Below, piece by piece: positions 1-10,362 of a stretch of DNA of 64,000 nt. This DNA is from Vombatus ursinus. Taxonomy: Eukaryota; Chordata; Mammalia; Diprotodontia; Vombatidae. The position numbers and the translations under genes were made by a program. The number at the start of each line of letters is the position of its first letter. Position 1 is the first letter of the stretch. Under the pieces are notes generated by a model, which saw only the letters and a list, made by a program, of their open reading frames with translations, was not told the origin of the DNA and made no database searches. The stretch is taken from NCBI RefSeq assembly GCF_900497805.2, contig NW_020954599.1, forward strand, positions 47,251,397 to 47,315,396, read 5' to 3'.

Positions 1-225
1 AATAAAAGATGAGATATGTCAACTTTTCATGGATCATCAAAAGATGGGAACTCTAATGGAGATTTGAAATAGTCCAAACATTCTGAAAAGTTATTTGGCA
101 TTAAACGGGGGAAAACAGTGCTTGAAGTGCCCATACTTATTGGTTTAAGAGATCCCATTTCTAAATATCTACTCTAAGGATGTCAATGATCAAAAAAAGA
201 AGACCTTATATGCATTGAGAGGAGT
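1..225 (+). repeat. Diverged L1 ORF2 3'-end fragment
   Basis: The order of short matches (a stretch like 'ccaaacattctg', then a 'caatttgg'-like piece, then 'agagatccca', 'ggatgtcaatgatc' and 'ccttatatgca') follows the 3' part of marsupial L1 ORF2 seen better preserved at 53,040-53,200. It is far more decayed than the other L1s here, so it is probably an older subfamily. It is cut by the window start. Confidence 0.5.
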
Positions 226-271
226 GTGTTTTATTGAAGCAAAGAACTGTAAAGAAAATAGATCCCCTTTG

Positions 272-425
272 GTTAATCCTGCTTGCCTCAGTTTCCTTAT
301 CTGTGCAATGAGCTGGAGAAGGAAATGAAAAATCACTCCAGTATCTTTGCCAAAATAAACAAACAAACAAAAACCCAAATAAGGTTATGAAGAGTTTGTC
401 GTCACTGAAAAATGAATGAACAAAG
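272..425 (+). repeat. 3' part of a SINE with RTE-like tail
   Basis: The segment reads 'tgcctcagtttccttatctg', 'gagctggagaaggaaatg', 'cactccagtatctttgcca', then a degraded 'ggttatgaagagt...actgaaaaatgaatgaac'. The better copies at 15,222-15,475 and 4,026-4,290 share this order. The tRNA-like 5' half is missing. Confidence 0.6.
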
Positions 426-699
426 AGAAGCATGAGAAGACCTCCATGAATAGATAAAGTAAAGTAAGCAGAAGAAAACTAATATTCAATAACTACAAAA
501 ATGTAAATTTAAAGAGTTATTGAAATCATAATGAATAGGCTTGGACCCAAAGAAAAGATAAGGAAACTACTTCTCCTTTTTTTGCAGATGTAAAGCAGTA
601 TAAGTTTCTTAACACTGAATATAATGTCAGACTCTTTGGATATGTTGGCTAGTATCACTGAACTCATAATCTCTCCTCTTATCTGTGTTTGTCTCTCTC

Positions 700-942
700 T
701 AAAGTGGTAAGAAAGTGCTGGGTCTGGAAGTCAGGAAGACCTAGACTCAAATCCTGCCTTAGCCGCCTTACTAGCTGTGTGATGTTAGAAAATCCACTTA
801 ACCTCTGTATGCTTCAGTTTCTTCAATTCTTTTTCCAAAAAATTGGGATTACCTACTTCCCAGGATCGTTGTGAGAATCAAATTAGATAATGCTTGTAAA
901 GTGCTTAGCACAGTGTCTGCCAATTAGTAGAGGCATCATAAA
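700..942 (+). repeat. MIR/CORE-SINE
   Basis: It carries the full MIR order in sense orientation: tRNA-like head with 'actcaaatcctgcctt', then 'tagctgtgtga', 'cttaacctctgt', 'cagtttcttcaattc', and the tail 'gtgagaatcaaattagataatgcttgtaaagtgcttagcacagtg'-like sequence (read in short pieces). It ends where a CT/CA microsatellite begins. Confidence 0.8.
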
Positions 943-944
943 TG

Positions 945-945
945 T

Positions 946-1038
<93 letters not shown>
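945..1038. repeat. Compound (CT)n-(CA)n microsatellite
   Basis: About 52 bp of CT dinucleotides run straight into about 42 bp of CA with a single interruption. Long open frames across it are artefacts of the dinucleotide repeat. Confidence 0.95.
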
Positions 1039-1039
<1 letters not shown>

Positions 1040-1055
1040 GCGTTGGTTCCTTGGA

Positions 1056-1195
1056 AGGGTTCATATTATGATAGATTTAGAGTTAAACAGGAACTTAGAG
1101 GTCATCAAATCCAACCCCCTCTTTTTACAGGTGAAGCAACCAAGGTACAGAGATTAAGAGACTTGTCAAAGTCACACATCTAGTGTCCAATGTAG
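1056..1195. repeat. CORE-SINE-type fragment
   Basis: 'ggaacttagaggtcatcaaa', 'tccaaccccct', 'tttttacaggtgaagcaac' and 'gacttgtcaaagtcacac' follow the order of an old mammalian SINE that recurs at 7,255, 15,690, 55,365 and 55,575. The exact family (MIR3, Ther1 or Mar1 type) cannot be set by eye. Confidence 0.55.
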
Positions 1196-1319
1196 TATGG
1201 TAATACATGACTTCAAGACTTGAAGTAGAGGAGGAAAATATGTCGTTTGGAAAATTAAAGTGATAGGAAAAATATAAATGCCAATATATTTTTTAAAGAT
1301 TCTAAGAAATATAACGTCA

Positions 1320-1700
1320 CTCACCCTCTCCCCATATCCAATCTGTTGCTAAGATTTGTTGATTTTATCTTTGTAAAACCTCACTTGTGTCCCCTTCTTT
1401 CCTCTGTTCCTGCCCACCACTCTGGAACCCTGCCATCTGGAACATTGCAATAGCTTCCTTGGTTTCCCTGCCTCAAGTCTCTCCCCATTTCAATCCATTT
1501 GCTACTCAGCTGCCAAACTGATTTTCCTAAAGCACAAATCTGATTATGTAGCTAACACTGGTTCCCTCTCCCCCCAATTCAGTAAACTCCAGTGGTTCCC
1601 TATCACCTCCAGGATCAAATATAACATAATCTGCTTGTCATTCAAAGTCCTTCATACCCTTTTTCCTCCCTAACTTTCATAGGATGGGAGTAGGGATCAA
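1320..1700 (+). repeat. L2-like LINE fragment
   Basis: The order 'ggaacattgcaatagcttcc', 'ctcaagtctctcccc', 'ctgccaaactgattttccta', 'aagcacaaatctgatta', 'ccagtggttccctatcacc' and 'attcaaagtccttcata' matches the well-known L2 region before its 3' end. Pieces of the same repeat recur at 2,440-2,985 and 42,780-42,868. Confidence 0.6.
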
Positions 1701-2439
1701 ATGAGGTAATGAATGCAACATCCCTTTGTATACCATTAACTGATAAGTAAATATTATTTAATTGTTTATGTGTCAGATGCTATTAATAAAATTTTTGCTA
1801 TTTTATAAGTGAGTTTTTTTCTAAAAGAGGCAGAGTCTAAATTAATACTAATGACAAATTGCAACAATAACCTTAGAGTAATAAAGTAAGTAATATATGT
1901 TTTTGAGGCCTTTTCATGTTGCTGTGGAGCAAACACATCATAACCACTTCATAAACATTACATATACCAACAAAAATACTCTTTGATACCTGCTATCATC
2001 CTGCATTGGTGTTTGGGATTAAACGGACCCCTACTGGTGAAATGAAGGTTTCATTTAGAGACAAAAAGAAGATTCAGCAAAAATGTCAACACACAAAATT
2101 TAGTCATTTCACAAAACCAACTAAAGCCAAATTATAAAAAAAAAAAAATAACTGCAGAGCTCTATGAAAGGCTCTGGGGAAAAGTTTCAAAGTCTCAGCC
2201 TGAATGAATAAGTGTTGCAAATGGAAATTTCAGTCTGTGTTACTTGAATAAAAAGGCAGAATTAATATAAACCTTCAGCAGGTATCACATAGGTTATCCC
2301 TAGAAGAATATATACAACCTGAGCAGTGTTTGAATTCTTTTTTTTTAGTTTAACTTATTTTAACCAACTACCTGTTATAAATCTCCACCTGGATATTCCA
2401 TAGGCATCTCAAGTTCAGTAAGGTAGAAATGGAACTCAC

Positions 2440-2985
2440 TTTCTTTCCTCCTAAACCCATTCCTCTTCCAAACATCCCTCTTTCTATTAAAAGCACCATC
2501 ATCTTTCCAATCATCTAATTTCACAACTTTAGTGTCTTCTTCAACTCTTCCCTCTCTTTCATTCATCACACCCAACCAGTTGCTAAATCTTTGTGATTCT
2601 TCCTTCAAAATCTCTCATCTCTTGAATTTTCCCCTTTTTCTCCACTCACATGGCTATATTTCTATTTCAGTCCCTCATCACCTTTTTTTGTACAACCGAA
2701 ACAAACTCCTAATTAGCCTTCTTGATCCACTCACTCCCCTCTCTAATCTACTCCACATAGTTGTCAGTCAACAGTCAGTCATCAGTCAATCATCAAGTAT
2801 TTATTAAGAGCATACTTTACACCAGGCATTGTGCTAAATGTTGAACATATAAAGAAAAACAAAAAAGTTCCTGATCTCCAGGATCTTATATTTTAAAGGT
2901 TAAACAACACATTGTTCTTTCTAAAGCATAAACCTGATCACACTATTTCCCTGCCAAGAAATTTCAGATATAAATATTGTCCATG
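2440..2985 (+). repeat. L2-like fragment interrupted by a SINE piece
   Basis: Left part (2,440-2,765): 'cccaaccagttgctaaatct' to 'tctaatctactccacatagt'. Right part (2,905-2,985): 'tctttctaaagcataaacct', 'gatcacac'. Together they follow the same order as 1,320-1,700. Between them (2,766-2,904) lies a SINE of the type 'caagtatttattaagagcat', 'aggcattgtgctaaatgttg', 'ctccaggatcttatatt', seen again split at 5,868-6,640. Confidence 0.5.
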
Positions 2986-3280
2986 TGGTCTAAAAATTGT
3001 ATTACATTTCTTTATATAAAATTTGAATTTGAAAGGGGTCTACAGGATCCCATTGGTTCTGGAAAGCTCAACTTCACAATAAAGACAAAAATCTGATCTT
3101 TCTGCTAAGACATATCACTAAGAGATCAAAAAGCTAAAACCATTTCACTTATTCCTTATCCCCTTAAACCAGGAGTTCTTAATCTGAGGACTGTGAAATT
3201 AAAACAAAATGATTACTATATTTAAATGAAAGTGGCTTATTTTTAAGATTTTGATTAGGTACTCTCTGTCTTCTCTTCTT
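2986..3280. other. Unassigned AT-rich DNA
   Basis: No open frame of note and no repeat that I recognise. Confidence 0.4.
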
Positions 3281-3560
3281 GCCACATTTTTTCTTCCTTT
3301 TTAGGCTAAACATCCATAGTTTTGTTTTTTTTTTTTTCACCAGAGACTTGAATAGAATGGCTTCACATCCTTTGGTTTTGATGGATATTCTTCTTTGGAC
3401 ATATTTGATTTAGTTCTTATTTGTCAAATTCCTCTTCAAATGTAGTACTGAAAACTGAAGACCATAGTCCAGGTGGGGCCTGACCTACCACATCTTGGTC
3501 ATTATACTTCTATTAAATCATATTAAATTAAATTTTGAAAGAGTTCAGCAGATGGATCAT
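3280..3560 (-). repeat. Possible CR1/L3-type LINE 3' fragment
   Basis: 'ggctaaacatccatagtttt', 'cacatcctttggttttgatg', 'cttctttggacatatttgat', 'ctgaagaccatagtccaggt' and 'ggggcctgacc' follow, in antisense, the 3' region of CR1-clade LINEs. The match is by order of short words only. Confidence 0.35.
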
Positions 3561-3654
3561 CTCAAGAGAGCCACAATTTTACTTCAGTTTAAACTCAATG
3601 TGATCTAGAATTAAAATAACCATCTAGGAAATTAAAATGTGTATCATGGACCAT

Positions 3655-3885
3655 TGACTGTGGATATGGCACAGAGCTGTTATGCAGGGGCTGATGAAGC
3701 CTTTAAAGTTTCATAATTAGATTGTCATTGTGACCTGTTGATTGTAATCAAGTGCAATGTGTTAGAGGAAATGGTGACTTTTATGTTTATTAAATCCTTT
3801 ATCATATCCTATAACACATAGCCTTTTCACCTCTGCAAAATCAGAAATTCTGAATGACTAATAGCAGCTTTTATTTTGGACAGGA
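3655..3885. other. Non-repeat segment rich in homeodomain-like sites
   Basis: A balanced-composition stretch between repeats with 'cataattagattgtcattg' and 'gattgtaatcaagtgcaatg'. It resembles conserved noncoding DNA in style, but conservation cannot be judged from one sequence. Confidence 0.2.
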
Positions 3886-3914
3886 ATATATATGTAGATA
3901 AACATGTAACTTTA

Positions 3915-4025
3915 ATTTTATCTGTGTATATGTGTGTATATATGTTATGTATACATATACATACATATACACATTATATATACATAGACATATATGCATA
4001 TATACATACATGTATACATATACAC
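3915..4025. repeat. TA/CA-rich low-complexity tract
   Basis: Irregular 'tatgtgtgtatata' and 'catatacatacata' runs that end at a SINE. A similar irregular tract follows that SINE at 4,290-4,385. Confidence 0.85.
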
Positions 4026-4290
4026 ATAGCTAGGTGGTGTAGTAGATAGAGCATTGGGCTTGGAGTCGGGAAATTTGAGTTCAAATCTAGCCTCAGACAT
4101 TTACTAACTGTAAGACCCTGGACAAGTTACTTAACCCCTATTTGTCTCAGTTCTTCATCTATAAAATGGGGACATACTGGTGAAGGAAATAGGAAACCAC
4201 TCCGGTATCCAAGTAGCCAAGAAATTCTGTCTAAAGGTTCATGTAGAATCAGACATGACTGAATGAATAGCAACAACACACACATATTGA
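4026..4290 (+). repeat. SINE with RTE-like 3' tail
   Basis: The head is tRNA-like with 'gctaggtggtgtagtagata' and a B-box-like 'gagttcaaatc'. The middle has 'ctcagttcttcatctataaa' and 'ggaaaccactccggtat'. The tail 'gaatcagacatgactgaatg' followed by 'caacaacac' resembles RTE/BovB 3' ends, which suggests mobilisation by an RTE LINE. Confidence 0.75.
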
Positions 4291-4385
4291 AATATATGTA
4301 TATGAGCATATTAGTTATATGTAGATATGAAATACACATACAAACACAAACATATATTATATATGCATAGACATCCATACACACA

Positions 4386-4957
4386 ATTTTTTAAAGGTTC
4401 AATTGTCACAGGATCTAAACTGCTTGTGTAATTACGGCTTTCCAGAGCTGTGCCAATAATCCAAAATGTGTGTATAGAAATTCTCTATAGAAAAAAGTAC
4501 TGACCTGATTCCCATGAGAACAAGATGGCAAAATATGCTACTTCAGACCTTAAAATATAATTTTCTTTTCTATGACAAAGAATATTTCAGACTACTGGTA
4601 TATCCTAGAGTTGGCTGAATGAAGTAGCAATAGAGCAAGGAATATAGTATAGCAAACAATGGTTTATATTTTAAACTATGTATATTTTCTAACCTATTAC
4701 TTAGATGTTTCTGTCGCATTTAAGGGGTTATGCATTCAAGGTAAAACTAAAAGAGCAATTTTGGTTTTTCCCTGGTTGTTTGACTTTACTGATGAATACT
4801 ACCATTAAGCACCACAAAAATTTGGTAACACAAAAATAGTAGCTAGATTTTTTCCCATACTTAAAAGACAAAACCAGGGTTATAATATTTAACACATACT
4901 CACTAATATTTCAATGATAAGGTATTTCATTTTAAAAGACAATCCACATGATAGGAA
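4386..4957. other. Unassigned AT-rich DNA
   Basis: No gene or repeat recognised; scattered short A/T runs only. Confidence 0.4.
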
Positions 4958-5130
4958 AGGTAGTGTTGCATAATGGATAAAGTGATCTCTTAGGAGTTAG
5001 GAAGACCCAACTTCAAGTTGCTCTTCTCACTCACATAGGCCATGTGATCATGTATGCCAATCTGCATTGGTGGAGAGTTTTTTCACTGATTGTTCTCTAA
5101 ACTAATGAACCAGGTCAGCCCCACTTCCCC
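4958..5130 (+). repeat. tRNA-derived SINE, marsupial type
   Basis: 'ggtagtgttgcataatggat', 'ggagttaggaagaccca', 'ccatgtgatcatg', 'ccaatctgcattggtggaga' and 'gttttttcactg' give a SINE whose 3' half differs from both other SINE types in this window. Confidence 0.55.
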
Positions 5131-5867
5131 CAACATCACAATTACCAAAAATAAGTGAAACAAAAGAAAAAATATAATTAGTTCAAAGGATTTACTTTAT
5201 CACTTAGACTGTTCAATCTAATTTCTATCTCTTTTGTTTATCCAAATCTTACTGTAGGCTGTTTCATCTCTTTATACCTTGAGGCCTTAGTGTCACAGCA
5301 AATTCTCAGCTTTCAGTTACAACTAGTGTTAAATGCCACACTGGTATTTACTTGCTCTTTATAAAATGATCTAATATGTCACCCAGATTTCTTAGGCTTA
5401 CCTGCAAATTCTCTTATGTTCCACAGCTACCAACACCTGCACGACTTGTAGCTCTCAATTCTGCTCTTGCTGCTTCTTGTCTTTTCGTCCAATCATCAAA
5501 GCTACATGTACGTGTGGGCAACATGTCATTATGTTTGTTTCTAGACATTTCAAATTCTCTCTCGGACTTCTTGATGGGCAAAGAACTCCATCTGACTCAG
5601 AATTTTGCAGCCTGATTTTCTAAAGTATAAAGAACATTTTTGTGACAGAATAAGGCCTGGGTTAAATGGAAGTAAATTCTACAAATTTGTCAGACAATTT
5701 TAAAATTTTACTGTCAATTAGAATGTGACATCTTCCTTATAGTTGTATTGCCACACCTTTAGGGATTTTATTTTTATGGAATAAAATGCACCAAGGCAAT
5801 ATTACAGAAGAAGCATCTAAATGGGAGCTTTAAAATATCACTGGTTTCTGTTATAGTAGGCAGGAAA
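5131..5867. other. Unassigned DNA
   Basis: An 80-codon open frame at 5,376-5,615 has no family features that I recognise, and its neighbourhood has no promoter or splice context. I see no repeat. Confidence 0.35.
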
Positions 5868-6640
5868 ACAGTGAGTATAGAGTAAGTGCTTACTGTGTGC
5901 TTGGTACTGTGGTAAGCATGGGGATACATATGTTGTTGTTGTTACCCTCTGTTTTAGAAGAGGACCAATGACATCATGGGGTAATGACTTGAGATGTGCA
6001 TGGATTAGATTTAAGTGAGGCAGAATTGCACAAAGTTGTCAATCTCACTCTTCAAGAAACATCAAAGTACAGTGGCAAGAAAGAAGTCAAGATGAATGGT
6101 GATGGCTCAGGATGCAGTGGATGACCTTGTCATCTTTAACATCTGAACAGTCTCTAAGTACTTCACAGAACCTACTTCAACTTCCTTTGTGGCCATTGGA
6201 ACAAATTGTTCTCATCTACCCATTCCACTGGGGGAAGTCTTCATATGTTTGGGATAAACATCCCCCTAACTCACTGATGGGTTTGAGGTCTGTCAGTTAC
6301 CATCAACCTGATTTAGCCCATCTACTGAGATGGTTTTACTAGGGTGTGGTTGCTGCATAGACTACAGCTTCTTGGAGCTACAGGGGAGAGTTGAGTGATA
6401 GGTGGAAACCAAATGTGAATGAGCATCCCTGAAAAGAGCTCAGCAAGCACTCATATCAGAGATGCTAGTCCTTCTCAAACATCTCATGTCCCCTAGGGAG
6501 TGTGTGTGTGTTTGTACATATGTGTGCATATATACACATATACATACACTCACAAAAAGAGAAATTCTACCCTTAAGGAGATTATATTCTAATAGGAGAA
6601 GACAACACACCAAAGAAAGCTTAAATGCAGAACCATGACA
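5868..6640 (+). repeat. SINE split by a later insertion
   Basis: Left half (5,868-5,933) reads 'taagtgcttactgtgtgctt', 'ggtactgtggtaagcatggg', 'gatacata'. Right half (6,515-6,640) resumes with 'aaattctacccttaaggaga', 'ttatattctaataggagaag', 'acaacac'. The inserted element at 5,934-6,514 is flanked by the 9-bp direct repeat 'tacatatgt' (5,925-5,933 and 6,515-6,523). Confidence 0.6.
5934..6514 (-). repeat. Unnamed repeat, copy 1, (AAC)n-ended
   Basis: A 581-bp insertion with a 9-bp target-site duplication. Read on the minus strand it ends '...attggtcctcttctaaaaca' followed by 'gagggtaacaacaacaaca'. The same order of words ('agaggaccaatgacatca', 'gagatgtgcatggatt', 'aagtgaggcag', 'gatgcagtggatgacctt', 'tcatcttt') is found at 41,048-41,325 and, reversed, at 54,155-54,475. 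I cannot name the family; the AAC-type tail points to RTE-type retrotransposition. Confidence 0.55.
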
Positions 6641-6784
6641 GGAATAAAGGTATGGACAGCTGGAGTCATGACACTGGAGTCCAGTAATCCAAAAGCATAG
6701 CTGGGAGAAGAATTAAGGGTAGCCAAACTTGGTCCCTTTGCAAAATGGAGACTTCAGTAGGAATTCATCAATGGTGGAAAGAGG

Positions 6785-6875
6785 GAGGAAAGGGGGAGAA
6801 GAGAGAGGAAATGAGAGAGGGAGAGAGAGAGAGAGAGAGAGAGAAGGAGGGAGAGAGAGACAGACAGACAGACAG
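6785..6875. repeat. Polypurine (GA)n/(GACA)n tract
   Basis: A run of GA dinucleotides followed by five GACA units, purine-only on the plus strand. Open frames across it on both strands are low-complexity artefacts. Confidence 0.9.
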
Positions 6876-7254
6876 ACTACAGGGATAGTTAGATGCCCTA
6901 TGGTGAAGAGGCCTGTTACAGAATGAGACTGAAAACTGAGGCACCATGTTATTGAGGTCACAGGATAGGCTAGATTGGGGATATCAAAAATAAATTACAA
7001 AGACCAGAGAAATAATATAGTTATAAGCTATATAGCTTAAAATCATAGTAAGACTTTTGGAACAACTTGCATTTCTTTCTTCTTTTCTTCCTATTTTATT
7101 TCTTTCTTTTCCCTCTCTTTTTCCTTTCTTTCAGAATAAAACATTCTTAAAGAAAAAAATATTTTGTAAGTGTGACACTCAAAACTGGCCTAAAAATATA
7201 ATAAATGTGCTATACGTCTCCATTTTACCCATGACAACTTACACAAAAGAAAGT

Positions 7255-7440
7255 CCATAATAATCACAGGTCCATAGATCAGGATCTGAAAAGGACCTTG
7301 GAGACCATCTAATCCAACTTCCATTTTGAAAAATGAGGAAAATGAAGCACAGGAAGGCTGAACAATTTATCTACATTGTTATAAATATTAAGTATCAGAG
7401 GCAAGACATGAACCCAGGTTATCTATCTATCTAGAGCCAA
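7255..7440. repeat. CORE-SINE-type fragment
   Basis: 'aaaaggaccttggagaccat', 'ctaatccaacttcc', 'atgaggaaaatgaagc', 'caggaaggctgaacaattta' and 'atgaacccaggtt' repeat the order seen at 1,056-1,195. Confidence 0.6.
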
Positions 7441-8054
7441 TGTTCCTTTCATGTACCAAGAGATATCTTGCAGGAAAAATATTTTGAAAAACAAAAATGG
7501 GCTGACAATGCAGCAAGAACAAAGAATAACAGATAAAATCAGGACTGCACTATTATCACTCCAATTTAAAAGACCTGGAGGAAAGGCTTTAGCATATACC
7601 CTATGGAGAATTAATAAGAGAACACATGTACATGAATTATACTCTCATACCTTTGAAAGGAATACCCACATTGAGGAGATCATTCTCCCATAAAATTATT
7701 AAAACATAGGTGATTTTAAAAATATACATCTTTCAAATTTCAAACGGATCTGTGGTCTCATTAATTTTTGACATTTCCTCCAACAAGACAGATCCCAAGT
7801 CATCCTTATAATCCCATCCTGGGCAACTCTTGACCGTATCTTCCCATAAGTTCTCAGTGTTCTCCTAATATACTGGATACATTCTTTTACTACTGCCTGA
7901 CACTGAGAAGTTACCAGTAGAGCAGTCAGGTTGTTCATCTATATCATTCTTCAGTTTTGGCACATGACCAAAAACATCTCCTAGTCCTATTATACATTTG
8001 TCTGATGGATTCTTTTACTCATGTTCTTCAAGGTTCTTTATTGAAGTAGGAGGG
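7441..8054. other. Unassigned DNA with small open frames
   Basis: An 80-codon frame on the plus strand (7,451-7,693) and a 79-codon frame on the minus strand (7,699-7,938) show no motif that I recognise. The second is somewhat cysteine- and basic-rich. No flanking gene signals are visible, so they are probably chance or unidentified repeat. Confidence 0.3.
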
Positions 8055-8882
8055 GGAGGGAATAAGTGATAAGGAGGGAATGATAAAAGGTAGGGCAGAT
8101 AAAAGAAGAACATGATTAGAAGTAAAACAGACTTTAGAGGGATAGAATGAAAAGAGACAGAGAGAGAAGGAAAAACAGAAGAAATAGGATGGAGAGAAAG
8201 GATAAAAAAGAGGATAAACAGAAGGAAATAAGATTGAGGGAAATAGTAATAATAACAGATTTTATGAATACACTCACAATAGCAGAATGGACTAGAAACC
8301 AGAATCCAACAACAACTTGTTTACAAGAAAAATACTCAAAATAGAGAAAAACACATGAAGTTAAAATAAGGGGCTGAAGCAGAATCTGTCATGCTTCAGT
8401 TGAAATAAAAAAGGCCAGGGTAGCACACGTGATCTCAGAAAAAGCAAAAGCAAAAATAGAACTAATTAAAAGAGATAAACAGGGGAAAATCTTGATTAAA
8501 AAAAAGAGCCATAGACAATGAAGTAATATCAATATTAAACATATTTATACCAAATGACATAGCAACCAAATTCATAAAGGAAAGTTAAATTAATTACAGG
8601 AAGAAATAGATAGTAAAAGTATACTAGTGAGGAACTTCAACATTCCCCTTTCAAAGCTAGATAAATCTAGCCATAAAATAAATAAGAAGTCAAGGAGAAG
8701 AATAGAGTCTTAGAAAAGTTAGATATGTTAGAACTTTAGAGAAAACTAAATGGGAAAAAGAAGAGTGTATGTTTTTCTCAGCTGTACATGGGACCTTCAC
8801 CAAAACTGACCAAGTGTTAGGAAATAAAAACCTCACAACAAAATGTAGAAAAGAAGAAATATTAAATGTACCCTTTTCAGAT

Positions 8883-9370
8883 TGAATGATATAACCTCTG
8901 TGAAGACTTCTCAGGGTGGTGATGAAAAGACTGTCTCAAAACTAGAGATAGGCTCTGAGAGAAGGAACAGGCCATAAGTTTAAATTACCTAAACCTACAG
9001 GAATTCAGCCCAATAACTCCCTCCTGATTGCCACTGTCACATCAGCATTAGGTATACTAAATAAGGACATGTATGTTTGGATTGGCTATACCCTGTTTCC
9101 TTGTTCTTTGGGAATGGGAAAGACTGTCATGCCTAGAATGTAAGCCCGCCTCTTAGCCAATGGTAGTAAGGGATAGTGGTGGGGTGGGAGTTTCTTGTTT
9201 GCGTTAACACATATAACCTTGCTTTGTCCTTTGTGCCTCGCCTCTCTCCTACTGGTAGCGTACTGGAGGAGTAGATGCCCCTTCTCGTGAGATTATAATA
9301 AAGAGTAACTTTTTGCTTCCACCTTGAGAAGTCTCTGAATTTAATTGTGTTAGAGTCGCTGTACCACATA
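8883..9370 (+). mobile_element. Solo LTR, ERV fossil, inserted in L1-A
   Basis: A 488-bp block interrupts the L1 between 'cccttttcagat' and 'cataatgcaat', which are contiguous in L1. It starts with TG, has a TATA-like 'acatataacc' and an AATAAA at 9,297-9,302 followed by a U5-like stretch, and is bounded by the 4-bp repeat 'agat' (8,879-8,882 and 9,371-9,374). A 4-bp duplication fits a class I (gamma-like) retrovirus. No internal genes are present, as expected after LTR-LTR recombination. It is younger than the L1 it splits. Confidence 0.65.
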
Positions 9371-10157
9371 AGATCATAATGCAATAAAAAAACTACTTTA
9401 ATAAAGAGATATGGAAGCATAGATTAAAAGCTAGTTGGAAACTAAATAATTTAATCCTAAAGAATGAGTGGGTCAGAGAACAAATCATAGAAACAATAAT
9501 TTCATTACCAATGACAATAAGACAACACTACAAAATTTGTAGGATGTAGCCAAAGCAGTACTTAGGGCAAATTTTCTATCTCTAGACATGTAAAACAATA
9601 AAAGAGAAAATAAGCATATCAAATAATTTGGCATGTGACTAAAAAACAACCTAGAAAAAGAATGAATTAAAAATCCCCACCTAAACACCAAAATGAAAAT
9701 CCTAAAAATCAAAGAGGAGATTAATAAAATTGAAAGTTTAAAAGAAAAAAAAAACGTTGAACTAATAAATAAAACAAGGATCTGGTTTTATGGGGGAAAA
9801 CAATAAAATAGGTAAACCATTGGTTAATTTGATTAAAAAAAAACAAATTATCAGCATCAAAAGTGAAAAGGGTGAATGCATCAAAATGAAATTAAAGCAA
9901 CTATTAGCAATTATTTTGCTCAATTATGTGCCAGGAAAGCTGACAATCTAAGTGAAATAGATAGATATTTACAAAAATATAAACTGCCTAGATGGACAGA
10001 AGAGAAAATATAATACTTAACACTATCTTAGAAAAAGAAATTGAACAAACCATCAATGAGATCCTTAAGAAAAAATCCCCAACACCAGAAAGATTTACAA
10101 GTGAATTCTATCAAACATTTAAGGAACAATTAATCCCAATACTATGTAAATTACTTG

Positions 10158-10362
10158 AAAATAATGGCAGACAATATAAAATACTTGGGTGTCTACCTGC
10201 CAAGAAAAATCAGGAGCTATATGAACACAATTACAAAACATTTTTCACAGAAATAAAGACCTATCTAAACAACTGGAAAATACACTCATGGGAAGGCCAA
10301 ACCAATATAATAAAAATGACAATTCTACCTCAGTTAGTTCTAATTCAATGCCATACAAATTA
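10158..10362 (+). repeat. Out-of-order copy of the L1-A RT-thumb segment
   Basis: This 205-bp block is an ungapped copy of 11,125-11,329, with six mismatches (97%). It encodes the 'YLGVYL...YEHNYKTFF...[23 protein letters not shown]' region (read in parts), which belongs about 1 kb further downstream in ORF2. Sequence on either side ('...attacttg' and 'gcagagaaaaagtccta') is contiguous in other L1 copies. Confidence 0.85.

Noticed and set aside
890-1183. Open frames of 71-97 codons over the CT/CA repeat
   Set aside because: They owe their length to dinucleotide repeats that have no stop in some frames, and they overlap a MIR.
5376-5615. 79-codon plus-strand frame
   Set aside because: No recognisable family or exon signals; kept as unassigned DNA.
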